From NCBI GenBank assembly GCA_030144725.1, contig JASKMD010000017.1, forward strand, positions 7,243,722-7,307,721: a stretch of DNA of 64,000 nt, written 5' to 3'. Made by a program: the position numbers and the translations under genes. Below are positions 43,101 to 53,283 of this stretch, piece by piece. The notes beneath the pieces are model-generated. The model did no database searches and was not told the origin of the DNA. It saw only the letters and a list, made by a program, of their open reading frames with translations. Numbering within the stretch: the stretch's first letter is position 1; each line of letters begins with the position of its first letter. The DNA comes from Haematococcus lacustris (taxonomy: Eukaryota; Chlorophyta; Chlorophyceae; Chlamydomonadales; Haematococcaceae).

Positions 43101-45931
43101 AAGCGCTTTGTAGCTATGTCTGACCTTCCCCAAGAGCGCAGCCCCAACATGAGTCGCCTGTACCCGCGGGAGGACATCTGCGCCATGCCCCGGAGGGAGG
43201 GAGGGCTAGGCTACCCAGACCTCGCAGTCACGAGCACCGCCATGCTGGCCAAGATGTTAGCCCAGTTGTGGTCTCCCCGGGTGCGGCCCTGGCAGCCCTT
43301 GGTGCACAGCCTGCTAGCCGACCCGCTTCACAGCCTCAGCACCTGGGTTATCACCAAGCCCTCAGCTTCCCCCTCGCGGTCCACCAGCCCTCGCCTCCAG
43401 GCCCACATTGCGGCCATGGCAGAGCTCTTCCCGCACCGCATAGTAGATCCAGCTGCGCAACAGTTTCACTCGGTGATGGCAGAGCCCTTGTGGTTTAACG
43501 CGCAAGTCCGTCTTCAGCCAGGGGCGGTGCTGGGTAGGGACCCCCTGGCAGCGGAGGCCAAACGGTGGACCCACATTCGGCATGTGTGGGAAGCCCTCCA
43601 CCGGCACAGCTCTGCGTTCAGCTCGGCAGCCCACCAAGCCGCCGTGAGGTGGGAAGCGGACTATGTGAGGGCCACCCTACCAGAGGCCTGGCAACGGGTG
43701 GTGGACACCCATCAGCCTCCCCCTTCGGAGTGGGAATGCGTGAGAGCGAGCAGAGGCTTCCTTGTGAGGCGCTCCCCTTCCCAGCAGCCCACCCACTGGG
43801 TGGCCCCCTCGGGCAGGCTCGAACCCTTTGTAGAGGGTGAGGGCCCGCTGGGTGCCGTTCAGCCCGAGCCTGGGGCTTGCTGGGTGCCTGCAGCGGTGGT
43901 TCTGCTCGACAAGCCCAGCTACCGGCTGACCGTGGCAGAGCGGGCCAGGCATCTGCGCCCTCTCCCTTTCGCGCAAGCGGGAGCTGACCCATTAGCCCCT
44001 CAGGGCCAAGAGCAGGGTCGTGGTAGGGTGCGGGGCAATGGGCGAGGACAGGAGTGGGGGAGGGGCGTGGTGGGGGAGGAGGGGGGGTGGAGGGAGGTGG
44101 AGGGGACCCCTCACAGTAGGTGGCCGAAGGAGGAGTGGTTGCTCGGGCCCTGGGACCAAGTGCAACTAGACCCTCAGGTTTGGGGCTTGGGCACCACGTC
44201 CATCCTGCAGTTCTCCGTCAAGCGCGCACGAGCTCGCCTCCTCCAGCTCAAACAGGCTAGCTCAGACCCTCGCTACCCCCCTCGTGGAGGCCTCTGGCCG
44301 CTGCTTTGGGGCCCACGGCCCTTACAGGAAGCGGGGGCTGCGTCAGAGAGAGTTGTGGGTGGGGATGGCCTTAGGGTCCTAGAGCAGCGGTGGCAGGAGT
44401 CTGCTGCCCACGCGGCNNNNNNNNNNNNNNNNNNNNNNNNNNNNNNNNNNNNNNNNNNNNNNNNNNNNNNNNNNNNNNNNNNNNNNNNNNNNNNNNNNNN
44501 NNNNNNNNNNNNNNNNNNNNNNNNNNNNNNNNNNNNNNNNNNNNNNNNNNNNNNNNNNNNNNNNNNNNNNNNNNNNNNNNNNNNNNNNNNNNNNNNNNNN
44601 NNNNNNNNNNNNNNNNNNNNNNNNNNNNNNNNNNNNNNNNNNNNNNNNNNNNNNNNNNNNNNNNNNNNNNNNNNNNNNNNNNNNNNNNNNNNNNNNNNNN
44701 NNNNNNNNNNNNNNNNNNNNNNNNNNNNNNNNNNNNNNNNNNNNNNNNNNNNNNNNNNNNNNNNNNNNNNNNNNNNNNNNNNNNNNNNNNNNNNNNNNNN
44801 NNNNNNNNNNNNNNNNNNNNNNNNNNNNNNNNNNNNNNNNNNNNNNNNNNNNNNNNNNNNNNNNNNNNNNNNNNNNNNNNNNNNNNNNNNNNNNNNNNNN
44901 NNNNNNNNNNNNNNNNTGAGAGGCAGGCTCAGTGGGACAGGGAGCTAGAGGGAAGGGATGTGGGTAGTTGGCACACCATGGAGAGGCTTGGCTCCCCCCC
45001 CCCTCGTTGGCAGGCCTGGAGGGCTAGCCCTCGACAACGTCCCACCCCAGTCGACAGGGCAGCGGTGCAGGCTCAGCGCCAGCTTGAGGCTCAGCGCCAG
45101 CCGAGGCAAGCTGGCAGGCGCACCCGCAACCGAGACGTTGAGGGAGACCCGCTCACGCCTGGTCGGCAAGACCAGTCCGGCCAGCCTTGCCTGGAGGTGT
45201 GGCAGGAGCTGTTGGACCCTACTCTCCGCCGGGAGCACGTCGTTGTCGCTTGGCGGATCCTTCACGGCAGCCTCATGGTGGGGGCCATGTGGGGCCACGT
45301 CCTTGGCGAGGCTGCGGGGCCCAGCTCCTTTGCTTGCCGGCTCTGTCAGGCAGGGCCGCTGGAGACCCTCTCTCATGCCTTCCTCACCTGCCCCTGTGTG
45401 GCCCCCGCATGGGAATGGGTGCTGGACGTGTATGGCAGCCTTACAGGCACTCGTCCCCCCTCCGGTGATGCCCTCCTGCTCCTTACCGGGCGCCCTACCT
45501 GCGGCGAGGCACCCTCCTTCACCCCCCCCGATCCTCTGTTGTGGCGCCGCCTTCGTGTGGCCTACCTTGGGACAGTGTGGCGCCTTCGCACGATCGGCCC
45601 CGCCTCAGCCCTGCAACCGGAGGCGATAGCTAGGAGAGTGGCGCAAGAGGTTATCCTCACCCTGTCCGCCGCCGTCAAGAGAGACTGGTTCCGGGTGGGG
45701 AGGGACATTCGCGTGGGCCTAGGGGGCACGGTCCCTTCCACCTGGTTCAAAGGGAGGGACCCGCAGCTTGCAGAGGGGTCTTTCGACCAGCTGTGGCCAG
45801 CCGCCTCAGGGGGGTGGTTCTCTCGCCAGCAGCGGCGTCCGCCCCTCGCCCCGGAGTTGTTCGTGCGCCTCTCCCTAGAGTGGCCCATCCCCGCTCCCCT
45901 TCCCCCGCCTTTGGACGCTAGCCCGCCGTGA
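40152..45931 (+). CDS. LINE ORF2: AP-endonuclease, reverse transcriptase, zinc-binding tail
   Basis: Enzyme for target-primed reverse transcription. The AP-endonuclease at the N-terminus shows TLNVQGL, FFLQECH, VCVYAPAQ, IMGGDFNC, GRLDRWYIP and HTDHAAVSL. The reverse transcriptase shows LVPKAGKPRDQVTGYRPITL, LLDLAGAYDNVSWDLL, GSGASPLYW and catalytic KEYADDITITV, with a G/E-rich low-complexity insert after it (residues about 835-890). After the gap the tail has CRLCQAGPLETLSHAFLTC, the zf-RVT pattern. The ATG at 40152 comes 2 nt after the ORF1 stop (TAACCATG). The frame across the 500-N gap is not real; the C-terminal part ends at TGA 45929-45931. Confidence 0.9.
44417..44916. other. Assembly gap (500 N)
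   Basis: Exactly 500 N, a placeholder of unknown true length, inside LINE ORF2. Confidence 1.
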
Positions 45932-46547
45932 ACGCGGTTCGCCTCCGGCCTGTCTCCAGGGGGTTTTTAGGAGGAGGGTGTGCCCGTTGGTCGTGGCTCT
46001 GCCGTTTGGGGTCTGTGGTCTGAGGAGCGGCAGGGTCGGTTGGGGTGGGCTGAGTAGGGGGGGTTAGGAGGGGGGGGGCTCCTTTTGGTTTGGGGGTGGT
46101 ACCAGGGGTTTCAAGGGCCCTGTGAGCGTTCTGGGTCTCTTCGTGTGGAGGTTGAGGTTAGGGGTAGTAACTTGGGGTTTGGGGCTGGGTCGGGCGTGGG
46201 GGTAGTGATCAGAGGGGTTGTGGAGGGGGCGTAGGGTGTTTGTAGGGTCTAGTCGTTGGAGGGTTGAGGTTAGGGTTCTTGACATGGGGGGGCGGAGCTG
46301 TGTTGGGAGTGGGGGTGGTGTTGGGAGGGGGTGTGGGGGTGTGTAGGGCGAGTGCAGGGCGTCTTTTTCCAAGAGAGAGTGGGTGTTAAACGTTTTGGAC
46401 GTGGTCTTTGTTTGGGTTGCTTCAGTCTTGTTTGGCTTTCCCTCTTCAGACGGCGCTGCCTTCTTTGCTTTGTTTATCCTCGTTTTCCTCCTCTTTGTTT
46501 CTTTTTCTAGTTTGCCTGTAAATCTCTCTCTCTAAAAAAAAAAAAAC
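45932..46547 (+). other. LINE 3' UTR and poly(A)
   Basis: G/T-rich 3' untranslated region ending in twelve As at 46535-46546. The As mark the 3' end of the retrotransposed RNA and so the element's right edge. Confidence 0.8.
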
Positions 46548-46730
46548 AACAGTTGCAACATTTCGGCTTGCACCTCGGCATTTCGGCTTGCACGCTCTTG
46601 AGTCACGCATCTCCCGTTCTTTCGCAGTCAACATGGCTTGCAGAGAGCTTGCAGAGCCATCACGACTACTGTCACTGTCGCCACTCTCGCAGAATCAACC
46701 TCCGCCGACTGGTTGTACCGCACAACAATC

Positions 46731-46945
46731 AAGTCTCCCGGTAACTCTTCCACCTGTGAGGTAGATTTACTAGCCGCTGATAGGTGGAATAGCGCAACCG
46801 CCAAACCGCTGCCCGCACAGGTCGTGTTGCTCTATCTAGAGCCATCTACAGCTCTGCGGACAAGACGACTGCGCAGCAGGGTAAAGAATGCCCACGGTAA
46901 TCCTCTCCAGTAGCCTCAGCGCCGGCAGCTCCTACCAGCACCAGT
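46731..46945 (+). repeat. Inverted copy of the element 1 leader
   Basis: About 215 bp nearly identical to the complement of 51833-52037, beginning AATCAAGTCTCCCGGTAACT and ending near CCTACCAGCACCAG. It lies next to the LINE's 3' end. In this copy the frame starting MPTVILSSSLSAGSSYQHQ stops at once; in the other it continues. Confidence 0.88.
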
Positions 46946-47329
46946 GACTACCATCGTTGCAGCATCGGAAGCAGCGCAAGCGGATGCAGCACCAGCCTCA
47001 GGAGCTGGGTCAGCGCACAGATGCAGCTGTAACCCCTACCGCAAAGCAAAACCCAAAGCGAGTGCGTCCCCCACGCACAGCTAAAGGACAGCAAGAAGAC
47101 ACGCGTGGAGCTGAGCTAGGCGCGGGCCAGGCGAGCTACAGGTGAGATGGTTAAGGTAATACCTAGCCACTAACACAGTAGGGGCAACACCAACAATTCG
47201 CCCCTTGCAGTACTCTTGCCATAACTCTGTTGTTGTGTGCCTATACATGCAGGCCATCCACAATAACAGTTCAAGGGGACCACAACAACATAGAACGGCA
47301 AGACCGGCGGCCCGCCGCCCAGCCCCACC

Positions 47330-48065
47330 CCTCGCCGCCGCAGCCCAGCCCTGCCCCACCGCCTCCCAGCCCTGCTCCACCCCCTCCCAGCCTTGCGTTG
47401 CCCCTCACTCCCTGCCCAGCCCTGCCCCACCCCCTCCCAGCCCTGCCCTACCCCCTCCCAGCCCTGCCCCCTCCCTGCCCAGCCCTACCCCCACCCCTCC
47501 CAGCCTTGCGTTGCCCCTCCCCTCCCTGCCCAGCCCTGCCCCACCCCCTCCCAGCCCTGCCCTACCCCCTCCCAGCCCTGCCCCACCGCCTCCCAGCCCT
47601 AACCCACCCCCTCCCAGCCTTGCGTTGCCCCTCCCCTCCCTGCCCAGCCTTGCCACACCCCCTCCCAGCCCTGCCCTACCCCCTCCCAGCCCTGCCCCTC
47701 CCTGCCCAGCCCTGCCCCACCCCCTCCCAGCCCTGCCCCACCGCCTCCCAGCCCTAACCCACCCCCTCCCAGCCCTGCGTTGCCCCTCCCCTCCCTGCCC
47801 AGCCTTGCCACACCCCCTCCCAGCCCTGCCCTACCCCCTCCCAGCCCTGCCCCTCCCTGCCCAGCCCTGCCCCACCCCCTCCCAGCCCTGCCCTACCCCC
47901 TCCCAGCCCTGCCCCCTCCCTGCCCAGCCCTGCCCCACCCCATCCAAGCCCCCTGCCCTGCACCCTGCCCTGCACCCTGCCCTGCCCCCTGGCCCCTGCC
48001 CTGCCCCCTGCCCCCTTCCCGGCCCCCGGCCCCCGGCCCCCTGCCCCCGGCCCTGCCCTGCCTGT
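47330..48065. repeat. C-rich minisatellite (CCAGCCCTGCCC type)
   Basis: Irregular units of CCCTCCCAGCCCTGCCC with larger blocks of about 115-175 bp repeated. It gives Pro/Ala/Leu-rich open frames on the plus strand and Gly-rich frames on the minus strand that are not genes. Confidence 0.92.
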
Positions 48066-48069
48066 AGGT

Positions 48070-48790
48070 GTGTGGCAGTGCAGGCTGCAGGTAGCAGCAG
48101 GCTGCAGTGCATGTGTTACAGTGCATGAGCAGCAACAGCAGCTGGCTGTAGCGCATGAGCAGCTGTGCAAGGACAGCAGCAGAAGGAGGTTGTACGTGTG
48201 TGGCAGTGCAGGCTGCAGGTAGCAGCAGGCTGTAGGTGTGTTGCAGTGGATGAGCAGCAGCAGCAGGCAGCAGTGCATGTGACGCAGTGCATGAGCAGCA
48301 ACAGCAGCAGGCTGTAGCGCATGAGCAGCTGTGCAAGGACAGCAGCAGAAGGAGGTTGTACGTGTGTGGCAGTGCAGGCTGCAGGTAGCAGCAGGCTGTA
48401 GGTGTGTTGCAGTGGATGAGCAGCAGCAGCAGGCAGCAGTGCATGTGACGCAGTGCATGAGCAGCAACAGCAGCAGGCTGTAGCGCATGAGCAGCTGTGC
48501 AAGGACAGCAGCAGAAGGAGGTTGTACGTGTGTGGCAGTGCAGGCTGCAGGTAGCAGCAGGCTGTAGGTGTGCTGCAGTGCATGAGCAGCAGCAGCAGGC
48601 TGCAGTGCATGTCTTTTAGTGCATGAGCAGCAACAGCAGCAGGCTGTAGTGCAACGAGCAGCAGTGGATGGGCAGCAGCAGCAGCAGCAGGTTGTAGGTG
48701 TGTTGCGGTGCATGATCAGCAGCAAGAGCAGCAGGCTGTAGTGCATGAGCAGTGCATGGACAGCAGCAGCAGGCTGTAGGTGTGTGGCAG
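48070..48790. repeat. 166-bp tandem repeat, about 3.5 units
   Basis: The landmark GGAGGTTGTACGTGTGTGGC recurs at 48185, 48351 and 48517, a regular 166-bp step. Units are rich in GCAGCAGCAGG. Diverged partial units follow to about 48790. Confidence 0.93.
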
Positions 48791-48996
48791 TGCAGTCTTG
48801 TATTAGCAATCAGCAACAACTTTGAGCCCATCTGAGAAGAATCTTGCATGGTGCAAAAGCTTTCAAAAGGCTGTCCCGAGCTTCCGTTCAGTTCCATGCC
48901 ACATAACGTGATTTGTAAGCTGTGAATGGTCAAGATGTAATGAAGAAAACGGTGGTGGTCATTAGCCGTGTATCCTCTTCTCAAATGATACCTACG

Positions 48997-49625
48997 CCCC
49001 TTGTATGGACAACACCACCACGCGGTGATGCGCTAATGCTGCAAACGTGGTAACCACCTGCTACATACCCCCTTTGCATGTATGCATCACGGTCATGCTT
49101 AGCAAGTGCAAGCCCGGCAGTGATCCACACCCAATGTGCCACAGCTAGCTGAACCACGGATGGTACCTATGGTGGAGGCTCACCAGATCCAACCTAATGC
49201 TAGGGTGTGGTGCGCCACATGCCCCTTGTATGGACAACACCACCACGCGGTGATGCGCTAATGCTGCAAACGTGGTAGCCACCTTCTACATACCCCCTTT
49301 GCATGTATGCATCACGGTCATGCTTAGCAAGTGCAGGCCTGGCAGTGATCCACACCCAAGGTGTCACAGCTAGCTGGACTACGGATGGTACCTATAGTGG
49401 AGGCTCACCTGATCCAGCCATATGCTAGGGTGTGGTGCACCGCATGCCCCTTGTATGGACAACACCACCACGCGGTGATGCGCTTATGCTGCAAACGTGG
49501 TAGCCACCTTCTACATACCCCCTTTACATGTAGGCATCACGGTCATGCCTAGCAAGTGCAGGCCTGGCAGTGATCCAGCCACATGCTAGGATGTGGTGCG
49601 CGTTATGCCCCTTGTATGGACAACA
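48997..49625. repeat. 225-bp satellite, nearly three units
   Basis: CCCCTTGTATGGACAACA recurs at 48997, 49222, 49447 and 49608. The first two steps are 225 bp; the last unit is shortened to 161 bp. Units are about 95 percent alike and have no coding potential. Confidence 0.95.
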
Positions 49626-51832
49626 ACACACAGCTAGGTCCTGGAGACGTATCCATAACAATGTAGTGTGTGCATGTGGTCGGTGCATGAGGGCGACACT
49701 AGGGGTATCAGGCTTGCAGCTGCAAACCATGCTATCACTTGCGTCTCGTGAGTAGTGCATTACATTGAGGCTTGGTAAGACACGTTATGCTAGCAAGGGC
49801 AAGAACACGAGAACGTTGCGAAGATGGGTTATCCGTATAAGCGGGCCATCCATGCACTAACCGGTTGTCAGCTTTACACAAAACACCCTACCCTCCCACT
49901 ATTACATTAGAAGACTAGGTATCATTGAGACTTCAAGGCTCTGTGTGACGTACGCTTGCATCAACATGATGTTGCATACTCAACATGATCTTACAGGAGC
50001 CAAAGTTAGGATGCATGGCAAGTACATGACAATCCTTTTCCCCAATCCTTTTCAATGCCATTCACAAAGCCAAGCAGCCCAATGTCTCGTCATCATCTGT
50101 GGGTGCTACTATCCACACAGCAAGGAAGTCAAGAAGCCCAAGACATACATAGCGCAATTGTTTTCACTTGTCCCACAGCGGAAGGAAGAAGGAAGGGGCC
50201 AAGGGGCAGGAGGCCAGTAGGGCTGAGCCGGGCTAGGCTAAGCAGAGGCTGTATTGTGGCAGGTAAGGGGAAAATGGTAGAAAGGAAGGGGAGAGGAGGT
50301 GCCCATCAGATCTGCAACCAAGGGGCATGCACATGAGGGAGGAGGTTAGGCTGGGTATTGGGTGTCAGCCACTTGCCGGCAGGCAGTTAGCCACTTCTTT
50401 GGGGGGTTAGGGAGAAGAGGGAGAGGAAGAAGACGAATGAGGTTGGGTAGGGAGAAAAGGGACAAGAGGGGCCTTCCTCCTGGCTGCTGTGTAGGATAGG
50501 GAGGGGACCACGATGTCCGGGGGGAGGTGAGGGGGAATGGGGAAGTGGGGGCGTAGGAGACTTGGAGGTGTTGGTGATGGGACAGGGTAGGGTTAGGGAG
50601 AAGGGACTGAGGGGTCGCTATGTGACTGTTACACCTGCAGCAAGCAAGGGGCACGCTTGTGATCAACAAACAAGGACATGCATGACTAGAAGTGGGCAGG
50701 CTGGCCAAACACCCCGACAACGCCTGGCTGCCGCTCTTGGCTGTGCTGTGCTGGGAATGCTGGAAGTGGCATGCATTGGCATAGACACACAGATAGGCAC
50801 ACACAGATAGGAACACGCAGGCACATGCACAGGCTAGCACGAGACATGTGTACCTGGACATTTCTAGAAGATTGCTGACATTGCTGACTTGTATCAACAT
50901 TTCCGCTGCCCCTGCCGCAACTGCCGCCGCTGCTGCCGCTGTTGCCGCCACTGCCGCTGTCGACGCCTGTCGATGTCGTTGTTGCCTCTGCCACTGCTGC
51001 TGCCATCGGTATAGTTGCATTCCTCTGGTATGCTGTCCGCTTGCCCCTGTCCCCCACTACCTGCCTAGCCATTCTGTTCTTGCCATCGTTGTTACAAGGG
51101 CCTACTCCTGTTGTGCTGCCGCCACTGCTGCCACCATTGTTGCTGCTGCTAGCACCGCCTCCCCCACTGCTGCAGCCATCACATCATGCGCCTTGGGCGG
51201 GCATCTGCACAAGCACCAGTAGGCACAAGCATGGACATATCCTTCCCTGTTGATAAGCAAAGCATGCTCTTCTCTGATGGTCTATCCCTCCTGCGTTTGC
51301 CACTGCAGCTCTGAGTGTATACTGTTGTCCTGCCTGGCTGCCGCTGGCCCTCCACCGCCTGCCTACCCAAGCTGCATGCAACCAGCATGCCCCTGCTGTT
51401 GTGCCTGCGTACTCCTGCAATGCTGCCTGCCTACCCCTGCTGCACCTGCCCCTGCTGCGCGTCATACCTGCCCCTGCCCCATGTGGGCCAGCTGTGCTTA
51501 CTGCATGCTCCTCCTGTGATGCCAACATGCACTTGCCCCTTGTGAGGCAATGTCTGCTCACGGGTGGTACGCTTCTGTGTGGCCACACCTGTGGACCAGC
51601 ACCACAACCAGGACGATGCCACACATAGGAGTTAAGCAATGCAGCGCATAGCTGTGCTTATACCGCAGCTCATACCTGGGTTGGAGCGACCGTTCCTAAC
51701 TGCGCGAGCTGCGTTGGCCGCTGGGACCGCAGTCCATCCTCAGCATCCGCAGCAGCTGCTACGGACGTAGCGTTGGCCCAGCGGCTGCTTTGTGCACTGC
51801 AGCTGGTGCGCCTTGTCTGGTGCTGGTAGGAG
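49626..51832. other. Interior of element 1 without recognisable genes
   Basis: Contains GCC/GCT-rich stretches (50890-51180) that give Ala- or Leu-rich frames, and otherwise nothing recognised. Element 1 gag would be expected on the minus strand here, but no capsid motif or zinc knuckle is readable. Confidence 0.4.
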
Positions 51833-51873
51833 CTGCCGGCGCTGAGGCTACTGGAGAGGATTACCGTGGGCAT
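51670..51873 (-). other. Possible element 1 first coding exon
   Basis: Minus-strand frame of 67 codons starting at an ATG (51873), beginning MPTVILSSSLSAGSS and ending at a CAG/GTATGA that could be a splice donor. It lies about 385 bp inside the 5' LTR, where gag would start. No domain is recognisable. Confidence 0.3.
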
Positions 51874-52037
51874 TCTTTACCCTGCTGCGCAGTCGTCTTG
51901 TCCGCAGAGCTGTAGATGGACCTAGATAGAGCAACACGACCTGTGCGGGCAGCGGTTTGGCGGTTGCACTATTCCACCTGACAGCGGCTAGTAAATCTAC
52001 CTCACAGGTGGAAGAGTTACCGGGAGACTTGATTGCG
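51833..52037 (-). repeat. Element 1 leader segment, repeated at 46731-46945
   Basis: The minus-strand partner of the inverted pair described at 46731-46945, located in the 5' leader of element 1, about 220 bp inside the LTR. Confidence 0.88.
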
Positions 52038-52241
52038 CACAAAGGCTCATTAGCCACTGGTTTCCAGGCTCTCTAGCCTCTTCGCTCAGCTCAGAGCCCA
52101 CACACAGCCGTCGCTTCGCGACAATTCCACAACTGGCGCACTACAGCCAGCTCCGACTCAAGCGCGTCTTACACGCCAACCAGAACGTCCTCTGCCGCTC
52201 ATCCTCAGGCAGTTACATGGCAAATGATCCAGTCGGACGGC

Positions 52242-52255
52242 ATCGGTCGGAAACC
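52242..52255 (-). promoter_or_regulatory. Element 1 primer-binding site core
   Basis: On the element strand GGTTTCCGACCGAT begins 3 nt after the LTR, preceded by T so that TGG pairs with a tRNA CCA end. The same 14-mer with the same spacing occurs in element 2. Confidence 0.78.
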
Positions 52256-52258
52256 AAC

Positions 52259-52419
52259 TGTTGCGTGATGAGTGGCGGTGACAGAGTTCTCCATGACAGA
52301 CTGGAAGTCTGCCCGGGAATCGAACCCGGCCTCAGATCACCTCACCACATCACACTTCTCACAGGGGAGATCCAGATCTCTCAACCGGCATTAGCTTAGC
52401 CTTACATGGTCACGTAACA
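52259..52419 (-). repeat. Element 1 5' LTR (161 bp)
   Basis: Matches the 3' LTR at 13828-13999 except for one substitution (CACACTTCTC versus CACACTCCTC) and the missing 11 bp. Ends are TG..CA on the element strand; the B-box-like motif is at 52316-52326. Followed on the right by CATGG. Confidence 0.88.
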
Positions 52420-52424
52420 CATGG

Positions 52425-53283
52425 CTGGGCTGGGCTGGACTGGGCTGACAAGTTGTCAAGTTGACACAGACCGCATGCTCCAGGCTGAGCTCAAACGATA
52501 CCTGAGCAGGCCAAAGCGCAAGCCACAGTCCTGAGTGCAGGAGACAGTGGCTAGAGGGCACAGCAGCAAATGGTCAAGTCCACAGCAGGAGCAGGCTGAT
52601 AACGATGGTGCCCTGCTCCCCTAAACCCCCCCTCCCAGACCTTGCCACCACAACCCCACTCCACTACCCCATGCGCCCTTTCCCCCTCCTCCGCCCTGCC
52701 CATCCCAGGCTGCCCGCTTCTCTCACCTCCCCTCGGGCCTGTCCACCACATCCTAGCCCTGCGCACAACCCACACGTGCGCTTGCAATCGAATGGCTGAC
52801 CTAAGGAAGAGTTCACGCAGTGTCCCAACGGCCTGATACCCATGGGTAGGCCCACACACGTGTTCCGCCGCAGCATGGTGTCAGCAGCCATGAGGCAGCT
52901 GCAGCGTGACTGGTGGCATCCTGATGCCCCTAGTCCCGTTTTATATCTCTAGCTCAATACATTGGGCACGCGGGGATCAGTCAAATATTATCAATGCGTC
53001 GCAGGCCTTGAATTGAACATTGAACAATTGAACATATCCCATTATGAATTGAACATTTAATTGGCAATTGAACATATCCCATTATGATGCAGTGTTTGAT
53101 GGGCCTGACCTTGGATCAAGCAGTAGGCTGAGTGCGTGATGGTTAATGCTTTCTTATAGCTGTAGCTTGAATGCCTAATTGAGAGATGGGGAATGCTCCT
53201 CTCGGTACCTGGTCACTCTTAGTCGAAGTCTGCAAACCGTGTATCCGTCATAACATTGACGAGTTGCGCGACTACTAGAAGCT
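52425..53283. other. Region between the transposon nest and the four-TM gene
   Basis: No gene recognised. A short AT-rich duplication lies at 53010-53090, where AATTGAACATATCCCATTAT occurs twice. Confidence 0.45.

Larger units (their letters stand above)
36450..46547 (+). mobile_element. Non-LTR (LINE) retrotransposon with ORF1, ORF2 and poly(A)
   Basis: Plus-strand element with a repeat-rich 5' leader, an ORF1, an ORF2 with AP-endonuclease and reverse transcriptase, a 3' UTR of about 600 bp and an A-run at 46535-46546. ORF2 ends in a CCHC zinc-binding region, as in L1-type elements of plants and green algae. The left edge is approximate: it is set at the start of the CAGCCCGCAGTAG leader repeats because no target duplication could be matched. 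A 500-N gap lies inside ORF2. Confidence 0.88.
13828..52419 (-). mobile_element. Element 1: Ty3/gypsy chromovirus carrying nested transposons
   Basis: A minus-strand LTR retrotransposon, enlarged to 38.6 kb by other elements. The 3' LTR (13828-13999) is preceded on the element strand by a G-run polypurine tract, and the 5' LTR (52259-52419) is followed by a primer-binding site, as expected for the two ends of one element. The outer flanks are both CATGG (13823-13827 and 52420-52424), a 5-bp target duplication normal for this superfamily. The LTRs differ by one substitution and an 11-bp indel. The coding remnants (protease, reverse transcriptase, RNase H, integrase, chromodomain) all lie at 14125-19395 and are broken. 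Alternative: two separate elements of one family whose flanks agree by chance. Confidence 0.75.

Noticed and set aside
44390..44948. Frames crossing the 500-N gap, including an ORF2 end at 44948
   Set aside because: Gap length is arbitrary; the zinc-binding tail after the gap is in another frame and gives the real end at 45931.
47205..48128. Proline/alanine-rich frame of about 300 codons
   Set aside because: Runs through a C-rich minisatellite in several frames; no domain, no conserved start.
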